DNA from: Roseateles_B sp041905785 | Lineage (GTDB): Bacteria > Pseudomonadota > Gammaproteobacteria > Burkholderiales > Burkholderiaceae_C | Reading direction: 5' to 3' | Length of the DNA: 64,000 nt | NCBI GenBank assembly: GCA_041905785.1 | Contig: JAYRKJ010000017.1 | Span: forward strand, 80,405 to 144,404 | Shown: in pieces, positions 34,621 through 43,754 of the stretch | Layout of the letters: each line of letters starts with the position of its first letter | Numbering within the stretch: the stretch's first letter is position 1 | Notes under the pieces: generated by a model | The model's database searches: none | Told to the model about the DNA's origin: nothing | The model's input: only the letters and a program-made list of their open reading frames with translations | Translations under genes and position numbers: made by a program

Positions 34621-36516
34621 TCAGCGGGTGTGCGAGGTCAGCCGTGCCAGCGGGGTGGCCACGCCAACGCCGGGCGCGGTGCGGCGTGCGCCGGCGTCAC
34701 GGGGCTGCTCCAGCGCGGCCTTGTCGTCATCGTCCATGAGTTGCATGGCCTCGGGATTGCGGCGCAGGGCGACGCCCACGGCCAGGATGTCGATCACCAG
34801 CAGGTGCAGGATGCGGCTGACCATGGGCAGGTGGGTGCTGACATCCTCGACGTGGTCGATGATCAGTGCCGCGTCCGCCTTGCGTGCCAGCGGCGACTGG
34901 CTGGCGGTGATGGCGATCACGGTGGCGCCATGTGCATGGGCCTTCTCCACCACGTCCAGCAGCTGGGGCAGGCGGCCCGAGCTGCTGATCACCACGGCCA
35001 CATCGCCCGGGCGCAGGACGTCGGCGGCGAGCTGCTGCAGACGCGGGTCGGTGTAGGCGGCGCAGGAGACGCCGAAGCGTAGGAACTTGAACTGCGCATC
35101 CAGCGCCACCACGCCGTAATGGCCGGCAGCGTAGAACTCGATGCGCCCGGCTTGCAGGAGCAGCTGGATGGCGCGGTCTATCATTTCCCGGTTGAGCTGG
35201 CTGCGCACCTGCAGGATGGCCGAGGCGGTGTTGCCCAGCACCTTGGCGCCCAGTTCGACCATGGAGTCGTCCATGTTCACCTGGGTGTGCGTCACGGGCA
35301 CGGTGCCGGTGAGGCCGGAGGCCAGGCGCAGCTTGAAGTCCGACAGGCCCTCGCAGCCCAGCGAGCGGCAGAAGCGGATCACCGTGGGCTGGCTGACCTG
35401 GGCCGCGCGGGCGATGTCGGCGATGGGCGCGTTCAGCACGTCGCGCGGATGGGCCAGCACATGTTCGGCCACGCGCAACTCGGCAGGGGACAGCTCGGTG
35501 CGCGCCCGGCGGATCTGCCCCAGGATGGCCGCGCCGGTGCTGTTCTGCAGGCTCTTGAGTTGGGCATCCAGGATGGCCGACGCCCCTTTGAAGGTGGCGT
35601 TCTCCGCCGTGATCACATAGGTGGGAATGCCGGCCACATAGGCGCTGAATCGGCCCTTGTCCTCAAAGCGGCTGCGGAACGGCGAGCGGGCGAAGTAGTC
35701 GCCCAGTCGCGGCACGATGCCGCCGCCGATGTAGATGCCGCCCAGCGCCCCCAGCGTCACCGCCAGATTCGCGGCGGCCGTGCCCAGCAGCGCGCAGAAC
35801 ACCTCCAGCGCCTCCGCGCAGACGGCATCGCGGCCGTCCAGCGCGGCCTGGGTGATGTCCGGGGCGCTCAGCGGCTTGGCGGCTTCACCGGCGCGGTCAG
35901 CCAGGGCGCGGTAGATCAGCTCCAGGCCGGGGCCGGACACCAGGCGCTCGAAGGACACATGGTCGAACTGGCGCCAGGCAAAGCGCAGGATGGCCAGTTC
36001 GCGCTCATCCCGCGGGGCGAAGCTGGTGTGCCCGCCTTCCGAGCCTAGCGAAATCCAGGCGTCGCCCGCTGGGATCAGCCCGGATACGCCCAGACCGGAG
36101 CCCGAGCCCAGCACACCCACCACGCTTTGCCGACGGGCCTCGCCGCCGCCGATCTTGTGCAGGTCGCCTGGGCCCAGGCACGGGATGGCCATGGCCAGGG
36201 CGGTGAAGTCGTTCACCACCACCAGGGTGTCCAGGCCCAAGCGCTGGCGCATTTCCTCGATGGAAAACTGCCAGTGGTAGTTGGTCATCCGGACCTGATC
36301 GCCCTCCACCGGGTTGGCGATGGCGATGGCCGCATGCTCGATGCGCGCGCCGCCCAGCCCGTCCAGATAGGCCGAGACGGCGGCGTGAAAGTCCGCGTAG
36401 TCCGCGCAACGCAGGGAAGCGCTGCGGCTGAACTCGCCCGGGCTGCTTTCCAGGGCGAAGCGCGCGTAGGTGCCGCCGATATCGGCGATCAGTCGGGGGC
36501 TGTCGTAGGGGCTCAT
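34621..36516 (-). CDS. glk: Bifunctional glucokinase / RpiR (HexR-like) transcriptional regulator
   Basis: 631 residues, two modules. Residues 8-~335 are a glucokinase: ADIGGTYARFAL, VVNDFTALAMAIPCLG with the catalytic Asp, GSGSGLGVSGLIP, GSEGGHTSFAP and GIYIGGGIVPRL. Residues ~345-631 are an RpiR regulator: HTH (LRVAEHVLAHP ... DIARAAQVSQPTVIRFCRSLGCEGLSDFKLRLA) and a SIS sugar-phosphate domain (GAGRIEFYAAGHYGVVALDAQ; VVISSSGRLPQLLDVVEKAH). Such fusions are known in Burkholderiales. Unusual is Tyr17 where the phosphate loop normally has Asn. A HexR-like palindrome lies 14 bases before the start codon, implying autoregulation. Confidence 0.95.
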   Translation of the reverse strand: MSPYDSPRLIADIGGTYARFALESSPGEFSRSASLRCADYADFHAAVSAYLDGLGGARIEHAAIAIANPVEGDQVRMTNYHWQFSIEEMRQRLGLDTLVVVNDFTALAMAIPCLGPGDLHKIGGGEARRQSVVGVLGSGSGLGVSGLIPAGDAWISLGSEGGHTSFAPRDERELAILRFAWRQFDHVSFERLVSGPGLELIYRALADRAGEAAKPLSAPDITQAALDGRDAVCAEALEVFCALLGTAAANLAVTLGALGGIYIGGGIVPRLGDYFARSPFRSRFEDKGRFSAYVAGIPTYVITAENATFKGASAILDAQLKSLQNSTGAAILGQIRRARTELSPAELRVAEHVLAHPRDVLNAPIADIARAAQVSQPTVIRFCRSLGCEGLSDFKLRLASGLTGTVPVTHTQVNMDDSMVELGAKVLGNTASAILQVRSQLNREMIDRAIQLLLQAGRIEFYAAGHYGVVALDAQFKFLRFGVSCAAYTDPRLQQLAADVLRPGDVAVVISSSGRLPQLLDVVEKAHAHGATVIAITASQSPLARKADAALIIDHVEDVSTHLPMVSRILHLLVIDILAVGVALRRNPEAMQLMDDDDKAALEQPRDAGARRTAPGVGVATPLARLTSHTR

Positions 36517-36529
36517 GGGATGGTCAGGG

Positions 36530-36544
36530 TGTAACGCAACTACA
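36530..36544. promoter_or_regulatory. HexR-like operator before the glucokinase-regulator gene
   Basis: TGTAACGCAACTACA on the plus strand (TGTAGTTGCGTTACA on the coding strand), 12 of 15 matches to TGTARTWWWAYTACA by my count. It is 14-28 bases upstream of the start codon, a position fit for autorepression. Confidence 0.6.
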
Positions 36545-36749
36545 GATTGCAGGCATCGGTACATCCCCAGGGACGCACGCCTGTCTGCTGATGCCGCCAT
36601 GACGGTGCAGGCTGCGCTTGTCATATTGTGGGACGAAACATCAGTGAAACAGGGACTTGCTGAAGATTTCTTCCATATGACTTGCGATATCCCCTGGGCC
36701 AGGCGGCGGGGTCGGCCGGGTCCGGGCATGCGAGAGCTTGTCATGTACC

Positions 36750-36764
36750 TGTAGTTTTGCTACC
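36750..36764. promoter_or_regulatory. HexR-like operator upstream of second glucokinase
   Basis: TGTAGTTTTGCTACC, 13 of 15 matches to the HexR consensus, about 180 bases before the glucokinase start. A second half-conserved site, GCTTGTAAAACTACA, 12 of 15, follows at 36783-36797. Confidence 0.6.
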
Positions 36765-36945
36765 TTTCGTGAAGCAAAATTGGCTTGTAAAACTACAGGC
36801 ACATCGACGGGCAAGCGCCGTGCCCGGAGACACAGGACACACTCATGACAGACAAGAAGACAGGGCGCACCGAGCCGGCCTGGCCGGTTCCGGTGCCATC
36901 GATCATGCGGCCGGGTGCCGGCCTGCGGTGGCAGGAGGGTGGCGC

Positions 36946-37962
36946 ATGAGCGGCTGGGCGGATCCGTACCCCTGGCTGGTGGCGGATGTCGGCGGCAGCA
37001 ACGCGCGCTTCGGCTGGGTCCGGGCGCCGGGCGCTCCGGTGACGGCGCAGCGCAGCTATGCGGTGCAGGACTTCCCCTCGCTGGAGGCGGCGGCCTGCTG
37101 CTATCTGCTGGACCTGGAGGTCGACTGCCGCGAGCAGGGCGCCGAGTTCCGTGCGCCCCGCCATGCAGCCGTGGCGGTGGCCACGGCCATCGCCGGCGAC
37201 GAGGTGGTGCTCACCAACAGCCACTGGCGCTTTTCACAGCGGGGCTTGCAGGCGGCGCTGCAGGTCCGCGGGCTGCGTGTATTGAATGACTTCGAGGCTT
37301 TGGCGCTGTCGCTCCCGCGCCTGCGGGCGGACCAGGTTCGCGCCTGGGGTGGGCGGGTGCCAGAGGCTGTCGGTTGCATGGCCGTGATCGGCCCGGGCAC
37401 GGGCCTGGGTGTGGCCGGTGTGGTGCAGACCGCGCAGGGGTGGCTGGCGCTGCCGGGTGAGGGTGGGCATGCCACGCTGGCACCGGCGGATGACTTCGAG
37501 AGTGCCTTGCTGGCCCATGTGCGTGGTCGCCATGCCCATGTGTCGGCCGAGCGGCTGCTGTCCGGCATCGGCCTGCCCATCCTGCATGAGGCCGTGGTGG
37601 CGGTGCTGGGTGCTGGATCCCCGGCGCACATCCTGGCGCCTGAGCTCATCGTGGAGCGCGGGCTGGCCGGTGTTGATCCGCTGTGCGAGCGGACCCTGGA
37701 CTGCTTCTGCGCCATGTTGGGTGGCTTTGCCGGCAGTGTGGCCCTGACCCTGGGTGCCCGAGGGGGTGTCTACGTGGGAGGCGGCATCGTGCCGCGCCTG
37801 GGGGGCTTCTTCTTCCGCTCGCGCTTTCGCGAGCGCTTCGAAGCCAAGGGGCGCTTCCAGGCCTATCTGGCCGGCATCCCCACCGCATTGATCACCGACA
37901 CCCTGGCGGCAATGGGAGGGGTGGCCTTGGCGATCGAGCAATCGCTCATGGCTTCTCCCTGA
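36946..37962 (+). CDS. glk: Glucokinase, stand-alone paralogue
   Basis: 338 residues; AGGAGG 8 bases before ATG. ROK-unlike, E. coli Glk-type fold: ADVGGSNARFGWV with Asn19 intact, LNDFEALALSLP with catalytic Asp, GPGTGLGVAGVV, GEGGHATLAP, and GVYVGGGIVPRLGGFFFRSRFRERFEAKGRFQAYLAGIPTALI. Phosphorylates glucose released from maltodextrins. It lies between the fusion regulator and the TonB receptor, with HexR-like sites on both sides. Likely the main kinase of the system. Confidence 0.92.
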   Translation: MSGWADPYPWLVADVGGSNARFGWVRAPGAPVTAQRSYAVQDFPSLEAAACCYLLDLEVDCREQGAEFRAPRHAAVAVATAIAGDEVVLTNSHWRFSQRGLQAALQVRGLRVLNDFEALALSLPRLRADQVRAWGGRVPEAVGCMAVIGPGTGLGVAGVVQTAQGWLALPGEGGHATLAPADDFESALLAHVRGRHAHVSAERLLSGIGLPILHEAVVAVLGAGSPAHILAPELIVERGLAGVDPLCERTLDCFCAMLGGFAGSVALTLGARGGVYVGGGIVPRLGGFFFRSRFRERFEAKGRFQAYLAGIPTALITDTLAAMGGVALAIEQSLMASP

Positions 37963-37983
37963 GTGCTGCTTGTACTTTTTTGA

Positions 37984-37998
37984 TGTAGTTGACCTACA
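37984..37998. promoter_or_regulatory. HexR-like operator upstream of the TonB receptor
   Basis: TGTAGTTGACCTACA, perfect 5-base arms with a 5-base centre, 13 of 15 matches to TGTARTWWWAYTACA. It is 21 bases after the second glucokinase stop and about 245 bases before the receptor start, so a long leader is implied. The remaining 245 bases show no ORF or obvious riboswitch. Confidence 0.65.
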
Positions 37999-38242
37999 TA
38001 TGGGTGACAAGCGTCACGGGTGTGTCGGCCTTGATCTGGATGAAAAACAGGTGATTACCCTTGTGTATGCGGTGTTTTTTGATGCTTTTTGGCATCGATA
38101 AGGGCTGATAAGGGTTTTCTTCGTGTTGTCTCTGGATCTAGTTTTAGTACAGAATTGTTTCAAGCAGGGTTCCATGGCGCCGCAGTCCCAGCCGTCCTGA
38201 GGGGCGCGGCAGCAGTTGTTCAAAGAGCTACAGGAGACAAGG

Positions 38243-40924
38243 ATGAAAACCGTGCAAGTCCATCGCGACACCTTTCGTTTGAGCCCCGTCGTTGCGGGTT
38301 GCGCGCTGCTGATGCTGGCGGCAGGCGCCCAGGCGCAGCAAGCGCAGACCGACAACAAGCTGGACACGGTCACCGTGACCGGCATCCGCAAGGGCATCGA
38401 GGACGCGATCTCGGTGAAGAAGAACGCCACCTCGGTGGTGGAGTCCATCTCGGCTGAGGACATCGGCAAACTGCCCGACATCAGCATTGCCGAGTCGATC
38501 TCGCGCCTGCCGGGCCTGGCGGCCCAGCGCGTCAATGGCCAGGCGCAGCAGATCAGCATCCGCGGCACGGCGCCGGACCTGTCTTCTGCGCTGCTCAACG
38601 GCCGCGAGCAGGTCAGCACCAGCGGCGACCGCTATGTGGAGTACGACCAGTACCCCTCCGAGCTGATCAGCGCCGTCACGGTGTACAAGACCGGCGACGC
38701 CGCCCTCGTGGGTCAGGGCCTGGCCGGCACGGTGAATCTGCAGACGGTCAAGCCGCTGAACTTCAGCAAGCGCACCCTGGCGGTCAACATCCGCGGCGAG
38801 AAGAACTCCAACGGTTCGATCGCGGATGGCGCGCCGTCGACCGGCAACCGCGTCAGCGCGTCCTATATCGACCAGTTCGCCGACAAGACCCTCGGCCTGG
38901 CCCTGGGCTTCGCGCACAGCGACCACCCCGTCAGCCGCTACCAGTTCGAGACCTGGAACTGGGTCAAGAACGGCGGCAATCTGAGCGGTGCCGGCGCGGC
39001 TGACAAGACGGCGCTGTACCCGCAGGGCTTCAAGGGGCTGGACTATGTCGGCCGCGAGAAGCGGGATGGCGTGATGGGCGTGCTGGAGTACCGCCCGAAC
39101 AGGAACTTCACCTCGACGCTGGACGTCTACCATTCCAAGTTCAGCTACGACGAGACCCGTCGCGGCATGGAAGTGCCCTTCGAGAACTGGTCGGGCGCCA
39201 GCTTCAACTCGACCACCATCACCAACGGCCTGGCCCTTGCCGGCACCGTGCAGGCCACGCCGGTGGTGCGCAACAACATCCTGACGCGCTCCGACAAGCT
39301 CAACGCCATCGGCTGGAACAACAAGTGGGTGGCCGACAAGTGGACCACGGTGCTGGACCTGAGCCACTCGACTGCCGACCACGACGAGACCCTGATCGAG
39401 CTGAACTCCGGCCTGGGTGCGGACACCATCAGCTACAACTACGACGGTCCTGTGCCGACCTTCAAGTTCGGCAAGGCCTATGACAGCAACGCCACCGTCA
39501 AGCTGGGCGGCCCCTTCGGCAACGGCTATGTCAACGTGCCCAGCTTCCGCGACAAGCTCGACGCCGTGCGCCTGGACTTCTCGCGTGACTTCGACGCCGG
39601 CATCGTCACCAGCGTGGACTTCGGCCTGAACTACTCGCGCCGCGAGAAGAGCCGCCAGCACCTGGAGACCGGCTTCAAGGCGCTGAAGAGCGACTTCGCC
39701 AGCGCCGATCTGCTGGCGCCGACCGACCTTTCCCGCGTGGGCCTGCCGTCCATCCTGGCCTGGGACATCGACAAGGTGCTGGCCCACAACTTCGGCCCCT
39801 ACACGCCTGCCGTGCTGAACCCCTGGGGTGCCACCAAGAACTGGCAGATCAAGGAGAACGTGACCACGGTCTTCGCCAAGGCCAATCTGGAAACCGAGCT
39901 GCTGGGCCGTCCGGTGCGCGGCAACGTGGGCCTGCAGGTGGTCAATACCGACCAGAGCTCCACCTCCAACACGCTGCTGCAGTGGCCGCTGGCGGCCCTG
40001 GTGCCCATCCAGGATGGCAAGAAGTACACCGATGTGCTGCCCTCCGTGAACCTGTCGTGGAGCCTGCCGGATCAGCAGCAGCTGCGCTTCGGCGCCGGCC
40101 AAGCCATCGCACGTCCCAAGCTGGATGACCTGAACGCGTCCTTCCAGGTGGGCCTGTCCGCCGGCAATACCGGCACACCCAGCGGCAGCGGCGGCAATCC
40201 CCGTCTGGATCCCTGGAAGTCCGACTACCTGGACCTGTCCTGGGAAAAGTACTTCGGCAGCAAGGGCTATGTGGCGGTGGCCGGCTTCTACAAGCGCCTG
40301 AAGTCCTACATCTACAACGTCACGACACCCTTTGACTTCAAGGACTTCCCGCTGACCGGCACCGCCCCCGATGGCACGCCGATCAAGCCCAGCACCACCA
40401 TTGGCACGGTCACGCATCCGGAAAACGGTGAGGGCGGTTCGCTGCGCGGCCTGGAGTTCTCGCTGTCCGTGCCGCTGGAGATGGTCAGCCCCTCGCTGAA
40501 GGGTTTTGGCGTGCAGGGCAACCTCTCGCTGACCAACAGCTCCATCAACGTGAAGGATTCGCGTTTCGGCGAACAGGCTCTGCCGCTGCCGGGCCTGTCC
40601 AAGAACGTGCTGAACCTGACGGCCTACTACGAGAACAACGGCTACTCCTTCCGCGTCAGCCAGCGTCATCGCGCCAGCTTCCTGGGCTCCATCGGCGGCC
40701 CTGGCGGCACCAGCGAGAAGACCTTCATCAAGGCGGACACGGTGGTGGACCTGCAGCTGGGCTACGAGATCCAGGAAGGCAGCTACAAGGGGCTGTCCTT
40801 CCTCCTGCAGGTCAACAACCTGACGAATTCGGCCTTCCAGACCTATTCCGGCAGCGAAGACCGCTACCGCGGCTGGGAGAAGTACGGTCGCCAGACCCTG
40901 CTGGGCGTGAACTACAAGCTCTGA
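38243..40924 (+). CDS. TonB-dependent receptor, Xanthomonas/Caulobacter type, probably for maltodextrins
   Basis: 893 residues; ATG with AGGAG upstream. Signal peptide ends at AGAQAQQ. The plug (about 45-190) has the subfamily pattern VTGIRKGIEDAISVKKNATSVVE, SISAEDIGKLPDISIAESISRLPG and GTAPDLSSALLNGREQVSTSGDRYVEYDQYPSELI, typical of receptors for oligosaccharides. The barrel ends GVNYKL rather than with a terminal aromatic residue. Context (glucokinases, HexR-like operator, mal operon) suggests uptake of maltodextrins across the outer membrane, like Caulobacter MalA. The substrate is inferred. Confidence 0.88.
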   Translation: MKTVQVHRDTFRLSPVVAGCALLMLAAGAQAQQAQTDNKLDTVTVTGIRKGIEDAISVKKNATSVVESISAEDIGKLPDISIAESISRLPGLAAQRVNGQAQQISIRGTAPDLSSALLNGREQVSTSGDRYVEYDQYPSELISAVTVYKTGDAALVGQGLAGTVNLQTVKPLNFSKRTLAVNIRGEKNSNGSIADGAPSTGNRVSASYIDQFADKTLGLALGFAHSDHPVSRYQFETWNWVKNGGNLSGAGAADKTALYPQGFKGLDYVGREKRDGVMGVLEYRPNRNFTSTLDVYHSKFSYDETRRGMEVPFENWSGASFNSTTITNGLALAGTVQATPVVRNNILTRSDKLNAIGWNNKWVADKWTTVLDLSHSTADHDETLIELNSGLGADTISYNYDGPVPTFKFGKAYDSNATVKLGGPFGNGYVNVPSFRDKLDAVRLDFSRDFDAGIVTSVDFGLNYSRREKSRQHLETGFKALKSDFASADLLAPTDLSRVGLPSILAWDIDKVLAHNFGPYTPAVLNPWGATKNWQIKENVTTVFAKANLETELLGRPVRGNVGLQVVNTDQSSTSNTLLQWPLAALVPIQDGKKYTDVLPSVNLSWSLPDQQQLRFGAGQAIARPKLDDLNASFQVGLSAGNTGTPSGSGGNPRLDPWKSDYLDLSWEKYFGSKGYVAVAGFYKRLKSYIYNVTTPFDFKDFPLTGTAPDGTPIKPSTTIGTVTHPENGEGGSLRGLEFSLSVPLEMVSPSLKGFGVQGNLSLTNSSINVKDSRFGEQALPLPGLSKNVLNLTAYYENNGYSFRVSQRHRASFLGSIGGPGGTSEKTFIKADTVVDLQLGYEIQEGSYKGLSFLLQVNNLTNSAFQTYSGSEDRYRGWEKYGRQTLLGVNYKL

Positions 40925-40955
40925 GCGCGCTTCAAGCACACATGCCTTTTTTGCA

Positions 40956-40985
40956 ACGGCCGGGGAAACCCGGCCGTGTTTTTTT
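40956..40985 (+). terminator. Rho-independent terminator of the TonB receptor gene
   Basis: ACGGCCGGG, loop GAAA, CCCGGCCGT make a 9-bp stem with a stable tetraloop, followed by GTTTTTTT. It is 32 bases after the receptor stop. Confidence 0.9.
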
Positions 40986-41083
40986 GCCGGATCAGACCCT
41001 AGCCGGACACCCCGGTGCGGCCATGGGCTTGCAGTTCGCCCTTGGCTGGGTAGCATGCGCGAAACCCTGCCGCGGGAGTCTCC

Positions 41084-41199
41084 ATGCCGGCGCCCCATAC
41101 CGTCCATCTTCAGCGCATCCTGCGCGCGCCGCCGGAGCGGGTCTACCGCGCCTTTCTGGACGCCAGCGCCCAGTGCAAGTGGCTGCCGCCCGGACGGCG
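41084..41199 (+). pseudogene. Truncated AHSA1/SRPBCC-domain gene
   Basis: The first ~36 codons read HTVHLQRILRAPPERVYRAF then LDASAQCKWLPP, the start of activator-of-Hsp90-like SRPBCC proteins. After WLPPG the frame continues without family resemblance, and the domain's remaining ~110 residues are absent. The next gene starts at 41308. A deletion has probably removed the rest. Confidence 0.65.
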
Positions 41200-41307
41200 C
41201 GTTCTGCGCACACCCAGGCCGATCCCACACCATCCCTACGGTAAAGACCCGCTGGCCGAGGTTCTGCCGACGGTCTACAAAGGCGGCTTCCCCGCACGGA
41301 GACTGCC

Positions 41308-42453
41308 ATGCCCCGCAAGCCCACCCGTAAGCCAGCAAGAGGGTCCGATCGCTGGCTGGCCCTCCTCGCCATGGCAGCCCTGACGCCTCTGGCGGCCTTG
41401 CTCCAGGCCTGCCAGCCGGCGGGGCAGGCCTCTTCGGCCTCTTCGGCCACCTCGGCTGCTGACAGGCCGGCGGCGGCGGCCTCCGGCGCCGTGCAGCCCA
41501 GCCTGGCCAGCTACCACGACAGCGGCAGCGACGATGCGCTGAGCGGCGGCGTCCGCCTGATCCCTGTCACCACGCCCAAGGGCACGTTCAAGGTCTGGAC
41601 CAAGCGGGTCGGTCACAACCCGCGCATCAAGGTGCTGCTGCTGCACGGCGGTCCCGGCGCCACGCACGAGTACTTCGAGGCCTTCGACAGCTACTTCCCG
41701 GGCGAGGGCATCGAGTACTACTACTACGACCAGCTGGGCTCGGCCTACAGCGACCAGCCCAAGGACGGCAGCCTGTGGGAGCTGGACCGCTTCGTGGACG
41801 AGGTCGAGCAGGTCCGCCAGGCGCTCAAGCTGGACAAGGGCAATTTCTACCTGCTCGGCCACTCCTGGGGCGGGCTGCTGGCCATGGAATATGCGCTGAA
41901 GCATCCGCAGCACCTCAAGGGCCTGGTCATCTCCAACATGATGGCCAGCATCCCAGAGTACGTGCGCTATGCCGAGACCACGCTGATGCCTGCCATGGAC
42001 CCGAAGGCGCTCAAGGAGATCCTCCAGATCGAGGCGAAGAAGGACTACGACAACCCGCGCTACATGGAGCTGCTGATGCCGCACTACTACGTGCATCACA
42101 TCCTGCGCATGCCGCCCGACCAATGGCCGGACCCGGTCAAGCGCGGCTTCGACAAGACCAACCGCGAGGTCTATGTGCCCATGCAGGGTCCCAGCGAGAT
42201 GAGCTCCAGCGGCAAGCTCGCGGCATGGGACCGGGTGGCCGACCTCGGCAAAATCCCCGTGCCCACGCTGACCATAGGCGGCCAGTTCGACACCATGGAT
42301 CCCAAGCACATGGAGAAGATGGCCTCGCTGCTGCCCAAGGGCCGCTATCTGCATTGCCCGCAGGGCTCGCACATGTCCATGTACGACGACCAGGAGACCT
42401 ACTTCCGGGGCCTGATCCGCTTCCTCAAGGACGTGGACCAGGGGGCGCCATGA
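41308..42453 (+). CDS. Proline iminopeptidase-like alpha/beta hydrolase, lipoprotein
   Basis: 381 residues. N-terminal signal with a lipobox-like LLQAC, then an Ala/Ser-rich linker and a hydrolase of the tricorn-interacting/proline iminopeptidase type: LLLHGGPGATHEYFEAF (oxyanion), YYYYDQLGSAYSDQP, LLGHSWGGLLAMEYALKH (nucleophile Ser), GGQFDTMDP and GSHMSMYDD (Asp and His). It should cleave N-terminal residues, probably Pro, from peptides in the periplasm. Unrelated to the sugar genes beside it. Confidence 0.88.
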   Translation: MPRKPTRKPARGSDRWLALLAMAALTPLAALLQACQPAGQASSASSATSAADRPAAAASGAVQPSLASYHDSGSDDALSGGVRLIPVTTPKGTFKVWTKRVGHNPRIKVLLLHGGPGATHEYFEAFDSYFPGEGIEYYYYDQLGSAYSDQPKDGSLWELDRFVDEVEQVRQALKLDKGNFYLLGHSWGGLLAMEYALKHPQHLKGLVISNMMASIPEYVRYAETTLMPAMDPKALKEILQIEAKKDYDNPRYMELLMPHYYVHHILRMPPDQWPDPVKRGFDKTNREVYVPMQGPSEMSSSGKLAAWDRVADLGKIPVPTLTIGGQFDTMDPKHMEKMASLLPKGRYLHCPQGSHMSMYDDQETYFRGLIRFLKDVDQGAP

Positions 42454-42547
42454 GGCGGCGCGTCCTGCCGACACCTCCCGGACGAGCCCCGGATCGGCGC
42501 GGCGCCCGGCGCCCCTCGGCCCGCATTCATCACGTCAGGGAGTGCCC

Positions 42548-43165
42548 ATGAAGTCCCGACAGCGACGCCTGTACCTGTGCGCACTGCCGGCCTGTGCCAC
42601 GGCCGCGCTGTGGCCGTCCCTGGCGCAGGCGCGGGCCGGCAGCATGGCCTGGCTGCTGTTGGGCCTGGGTACCGCCGCGGACCGACCCTATCGAAGCTGC
42701 TCGCTGAGCCTGCGTGCTCTGGACGCCGCCGGCGCCCTGCACGCGCTGCGCTATCCCGTGCCGCCCGGCTGGACGGGCAAGACCTGGCCCTATCGGACGC
42801 CGCAAGGCCAGGGCGAGCTGCTGATGCTGGCCTTGCCGGCCGGCGACTACGAGATCCAGGATTTCGAGCTGGTCCAGCAGACGGGCCAGACCCAGCGCCT
42901 GGCGAAGGCGCTGCATCCCTTGCGCCTGCAGCTTCATTTGCAAGAGGGCCAAGTCCGCTACATCGGCCACTGCGAGGCGCATGACCAGGGCGAGCAGATC
43001 CAGCCGCGGGACGTGCTGGTGCTGAGCGATCGACGGGCGTCGGTGCAGCGCCAGTGGGCGGCCGGCGCTGACCGGCCGCCTCAGCAGCAGGTGTTTGTCG
43101 CGCAACTGCCGGACCTGGCGGCCTTGCAGCACCCGCAGCTGCTGCATTCGCTGGGCGACCGCTGA
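42548..43165 (+). CDS. Exported protein of unknown function
   Basis: 205 residues. A signal peptide ends near LAQARA. The mature part is beta-rich with LPAGDYEIQDFELVQ, a motif often seen in surface or carboxypeptidase-like beta-sandwich domains. Two Cys (RSCSLS; GHCEAH) may pair. No known function; lies between the peptidase and a DUF488 gene on the same strand. Confidence 0.55.
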   Translation: MKSRQRRLYLCALPACATAALWPSLAQARAGSMAWLLLGLGTAADRPYRSCSLSLRALDAAGALHALRYPVPPGWTGKTWPYRTPQGQGELLMLALPAGDYEIQDFELVQQTGQTQRLAKALHPLRLQLHLQEGQVRYIGHCEAHDQGEQIQPRDVLVLSDRRASVQRQWAAGADRPPQQQVFVAQLPDLAALQHPQLLHSLGDR

Positions 43166-43181
43166 CTTCAGGAGACCTCGC

Positions 43182-43574
43182 ATGGCCTTGCGCATTGTCC
43201 GGCTGGGCAGCCCTCGGGTGCCCGAGGAAGGGCTTCGCATCGGCACCGTGCGGCGCCCGCCGCGGGGCGTCCCGAAGAGCGAGTTTGCTACGGGCAACTG
43301 GTACGACGTCTGGTATCCCAATCTGGCTCCCTCGGTCGAGACCATGAAGCTGGGCCAGGCTGCGGAGACGGCCGCGCAGTGGGCGCAGTTCGTGCGCAAG
43401 TACAAGGCCGAGATGGCCGAGCCCGAGGCTGAACGCAGCCTGCAGCTGCTGGCCGCGCTGTCGCACACCAGCGCTTTCTCCATGGGCTGCTACTGCGAGG
43501 ACGAAGCCCGCTGCCACCGCTCGGTGCTGAGGGAGCTGATGCGCCAGCATGGCGCGGACCTGGCCGAAAGCTAG
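43182..43574 (+). CDS. DUF488-family protein
   Basis: 130 residues. The signature FSMGCYCEDEARCHRSVLRELM with Cys/His residues, and KSEFATGNWYDVWYPNLAPS, match short DUF488 proteins. Function unknown; no membrane segment. Starts 14 bases after the preceding gene. The 180 bases after it show nothing clear. Confidence 0.8.
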   Translation: MALRIVRLGSPRVPEEGLRIGTVRRPPRGVPKSEFATGNWYDVWYPNLAPSVETMKLGQAAETAAQWAQFVRKYKAEMAEPEAERSLQLLAALSHTSAFSMGCYCEDEARCHRSVLRELMRQHGADLAES

Positions 43575-43754
43575 TGCAGTGTTTGACGCTGCGAGGCACT
43601 GAAGAAAACCGATGGATTTGTCGTCATGGCTAGGCGCATACCACAGCGATGCCCCGTGGTATCGCGAGGCTTTGCAACAAGGCCAAGGCGGCAAAGACGC
43701 GGTTTGATGCGCTGATTTGCGTGGGCCGCTGCACCAGGACGCGCGTAACGCTGC

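Larger units (their letters stand above)
36517..36945. promoter_or_regulatory. Divergent regulatory region between the two glucokinase genes
   Basis: 429 bases without a convincing gene. It carries a HexR-like palindrome near the glk-regulator start (36530-36544) and two near the middle (36750-36764, 36783-36797). The last two form an inverted repeat, CCTGTAGTTTT at 36748-36758 and AAAACTACAGG at 36789-36799, with TTTTGC...GCAAAA between them. Both genes should be controlled from here. Confidence 0.7.

Noticed and set aside
38228..41338. Minus-strand 1036-codon open frame over the TonB receptor
   Set aside because: Antisense to a receptor with signal peptide and plug motifs; the translated product is low-complexity His/Gln/Ala sequence without domains.
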